A DNA stretch of 36,109 nt, taken from NCBI GenBank assembly GCA_020348865.1, contig CP070754.1, forward strand, positions 1,207,055 to 1,243,163, written 5' to 3'. Made by a program: the position numbers and the translations under genes. The notes under the pieces were generated by a model. It did not search any database, was not told the DNA's origin, and was given only the letters and a program-made list of their open reading frames with translations. The stretch comes from Candidatus Bathyarchaeota archaeon. GTDB taxonomy: Archaea; Thermoproteota; Bathyarchaeia; Bathyarchaeales; Bathyarchaeaceae. Shown here in pieces: positions 34,145-36,109 of the stretch; the stretch's first letter is position 1; each line of letters begins with the position of its first letter.

Positions 34145-35254
34145 CTATTCAACCCTCAATTCCTCTCTCAAGCCTTTTTCAGGATATGGGAAAACAAAGT
34201 GTTTTCCCACTGGAAAGCTGACAGTGACTTCCTCTCCAGCGTCAAGACGTTCAGTTAATAGCGCTGGGCGAACGACTACAACAGTATCTCCATTCTCGAG
34301 TTGAATCTCACAACGCGTATTCGTTCCTTCAAATCTATACTTTTCCACATTGCCGTAGAGTGAATTTACACCCTTCTTCCTACCTTTCTCAATCACAAAA
34401 ATCTCTGGTCTCACTGCTATGACCACCTTGTCCGCCTTTCTGTACGTTTTATCCAGTGTATGAACCATCAAGCCTTCACGAAGTTCAATAATTGATTCTT
34501 TCCCATTTGTCTTAGAAACAAAGCCTTCAAGGAAATTTGACTCCCCAATGAAGTGAGCCACGAACAAGTGTTTTGGCTTCATATACAATTCCTGTGGTGT
34601 ACCAACCTGTAAGATCCTTCCCTTTTTCATTACTGCAATCCTGTCGGAAATAGCCATAGCCTCTCCTTGATCATGGGTCACATGAATAGCAGTCAACTTC
34701 AGGTCTTTCACGAGCTTTCTCAACTCATACCTCAATTCAGTTCGAATCTTTGCATCCAAGGCGCCTAAAGGCTCATCCAGCAGGAGTAACTTGGCTCCTG
34801 CAGCTAAGGCTCGGGCAAGCGCAATTCTCTGCTGCATTCCACCACTTAATTCTCGTGGGAGAGCGTCCGTACGCTCGGAAAGCTTGACCATTTCAAGCAT
34901 TTCACGGCAGATTCTCTCGCTTTTCTCTTCATCCAAGCCTTTCACTCTTGGTCCATAGGTCACGTTGTCCCAAACATCCATGTGGGGGAAGAGAGCGTAT
35001 TGTTGAAAGACGTATCCAACATCTCTGTCTTCAGGTGGATGGTCACTTACGAGTTGGTTGTCGATGTGGATTTCCCCTTTGTCAGGCTCAATCAGGCCAG
35101 CTACCATTCTTAGAGTTGTGGTTTTGCCGCATCCACTGGGACCGAGCAGTGTTAGATATTCTCTATCGCGGACAAGTAGGTCTACATGATCCACGGCGAC
35201 GATGCGTCCTTTTTCAAAGGTTTTTCTGATGTCTGTCAGCTTCACATTTGGCAT
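34145..35254 (-). CDS. ABC importer ATP-binding protein (CysA/ModC/PotA-like, with TOBE)
   Basis: The 369-residue protein has all ABC motifs: Walker A GPSGCGKTT (38-46), Q-loop VFQQYALFPH, signature LSGGMQQR, Walker B LLLLDEPLGALD and H-loop VTHDQGEA. They are followed by a C-terminal TOBE-type regulatory region (about 240-369). This arrangement is that of importers for sulfate, molybdate/tungstate, spermidine or Fe(III). Together with the permease, which resembles ModB/WtpB in its SLGETGAT and EAA-type loops, anion uptake (molybdate, tungstate, sulfate or phosphonate) is most likely. The ATG at 35254 has AGGT and GGAGG upstream. The solute-binding protein is presumably outside the window. 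Confidence 0.9.
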   Translation of the reverse strand: MPNVKLTDIRKTFEKGRIVAVDHVDLLVRDREYLTLLGPSGCGKTTTLRMVAGLIEPDKGEIHIDNQLVSDHPPEDRDVGYVFQQYALFPHMDVWDNVTYGPRVKGLDEEKSERICREMLEMVKLSERTDALPRELSGGMQQRIALARALAAGAKLLLLDEPLGALDAKIRTELRYELRKLVKDLKLTAIHVTHDQGEAMAISDRIAVMKKGRILQVGTPQELYMKPKHLFVAHFIGESNFLEGFVSKTNGKESIIELREGLMVHTLDKTYRKADKVVIAVRPEIFVIEKGRKKGVNSLYGNVEKYRFEGTNTRCEIQLENGDTVVVVRPALLTERLDAGEEVTVSFPVGKHFVFPYPEKGLREELRVE

Positions 35255-35305
35255 TTTACCTGTCCTCCAGGAGTCGTAAGTCTACTGGTTTCGTGCGCTT
35301 TCGCT

Positions 35306-36109
35306 TCATCTGTTTGTCACCATTCTGAAGATTAGCAGAAGTGCAAATGAGAGTGCAATCAGATATGTGGATGCAAAGAGAGCTGCTGGAGTTGCCAGCG
35401 CCTCAACCATGTTGACAACTAAAGGCGGGATTGTTACATCGCTTCCCATGACGAGGAAAGTAGCTCCGGTCTCTCCTAGCGAACGTGTGAGGGAAAGGAT
35501 TGATCCCGCCAGAATTCCTCTTTTCAGCAAAGGTAGGGAAATGGTTTCTGCAGCGTTGTGTGGCGTTGCGCCTAGGGTTCGTGCCGCGCCTTCAAACACA
35601 GGAATCTCTGATCCTTCAAAGGTTGCAATTATCGGTTCAACAACAACTGGAACGGAGAAGACTATATGGGTAAGGATTATGAGCCATATTCCTGGATTTG
35701 CGAGCTTCAATCCTCCGGGTCCCCACAAGAGAAGAATGGACAAGCCGAGAGCTGAAGTAGGAACTATCAGTGGGATTCGGAGTAGGGATCTGATGAGTCT
35801 GCCAAATCTATGTCGCTCGATTAGAAACACTGTCGGAATTGCGATGCACGTGGCCACATAGGTGGCGACGAAGGCAGATATAAAAGACACTGATGTGGCC
35901 TTCAAAAGCGATGTGAAGTAGTTTGGTGGACCGAATAGTTGGTAGAGCACGCCTCCTTCCACCCTGCCTGTGTCAGGATCTTGGTTCCAGGAAAGGACGA
36001 CAGAGCTCAGAACGATGATTATGGGCAAGACTACGATTACAAGAATGAAGATTATGCTCAAAATATCCTTAATCCGTGGCAATTTCCGAGAAGCTGTCTT
36101 TTCCCTCTT
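35306..36109 (-). CDS. ABC importer permease (5' end cut by window edge)
   Basis: The frame stays open to the right edge, so the start is unknown; an internal TTG at 36082 is the last in-frame start-like codon. The visible 267 residues contain about six hydrophobic helices and the permease EAA-type loop (EGAARTLGATPHNAAETISLPLLKRGILAG), which contacts the ATPase. SLTRSLGETGAT is typical of ModB/WtpB/CysT-like anion permeases. Its stop is 51 bases before the ATPase start, so the two form one operon. Confidence 0.85.
   Translation of the reverse strand, partial: KREKTASRKLPRIKDILSIIFILVIVVLPIIIVLSSVVLSWNQDPDTGRVEGGVLYQLFGPPNYFTSLLKATSVSFISAFVATYVATCIAIPTVFLIERHRFGRLIRSLLRIPLIVPTSALGLSILLLWGPGGLKLANPGIWLIILTHIVFSVPVVVEPIIATFEGSEIPVFEGAARTLGATPHNAAETISLPLLKRGILAGSILSLTRSLGETGATFLVMGSDVTIPPLVVNMVEALATPAALFASTYLIALSFALLLIFRMVTNR

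Noticed and set aside
1..36109. tRNA or rRNA genes
   Set aside because: No intergenic segment shows a GGTTCRANNCC T-loop with matching stems; I could not run a covariance search.
1..36109. CRISPR array, insertion sequence or prophage
   Set aside because: No regularly spaced long repeats, transposase or phage structural genes are visible; the TTCGAA array is too short and has no spacers.

Overview
The window looks archaeal, most likely a TACK-type lineage such as Bathyarchaeia; this is inferred from gene content, with no rRNA or marker search available. Supporting signs are an ATP-dependent DNA ligase, an archaeosortase-like protein, a short adenylosuccinate synthetase, Lrp and ArnR1-like winged-helix regulators, TATA-like boxes about 25-30 nt ahead of start codons (leaderless transcripts), and many TTG/GTG starts. 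I see no rRNA, tRNA, CRISPR array or insertion sequence.

Layout. 1-4702: end of a secreted-type protein, a large polytopic membrane protein (possible GT-C glycosyltransferase), a sugar-nucleotide SDR enzyme, and an 8-Cys zinc finger fused to a DUF7662-like domain. 4723-8199: an Lrp-type regulator with a TTCGAA array upstream, an archaeosortase-like protease, an MFS exporter and a small winged-helix protein. 8348-12777: a metal-homeostasis block with a Met-rich SHOCT membrane protein, divergent from a PadR-TRASH regulator, the Cu(I) ATPase CopA, a 47-residue YHS protein and an FTR1-type permease. 12913-20503: a zinc-ribbon membrane protein, a polysaccharide flippase, a cupin, a DUF1385 protein and a 1176-residue STAND ATPase-TPR protein ending in a degenerate KaiC-like domain.

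20598-25850: nucleotide-sugar genes (2-epimerase, left-handed beta-helix acetyltransferase, DegT aminotransferase, UDP-sugar dehydrogenase, SDR epimerase). They fit most of a UDP-2,3-diacetamido-uronic acid pathway as in Pseudomonas Wbp, probably feeding surface glycans together with the flippase and the membrane protein at the left end. 26195-31905: a hypothetical protein, DNA ligase, and a minus-strand group of a KaiC-like protein without its P-loop lysine, small two-helix membrane proteins and an APC permease. 32176-36109: purA, then a minus-strand DUF47/PhoU-like protein with an ABC importer (ATPase and an edge-truncated permease).

The best leads for new biology are the PadR-TRASH copper/iron block with its operator-like repeats, the TTCGAA array, the cross-brace zinc finger-DUF7662 fusion, two KaiC-type domains that have both lost the catalytic P-loop lysine, and a set of small membrane hairpins sharing a C-terminal motif around the permease.
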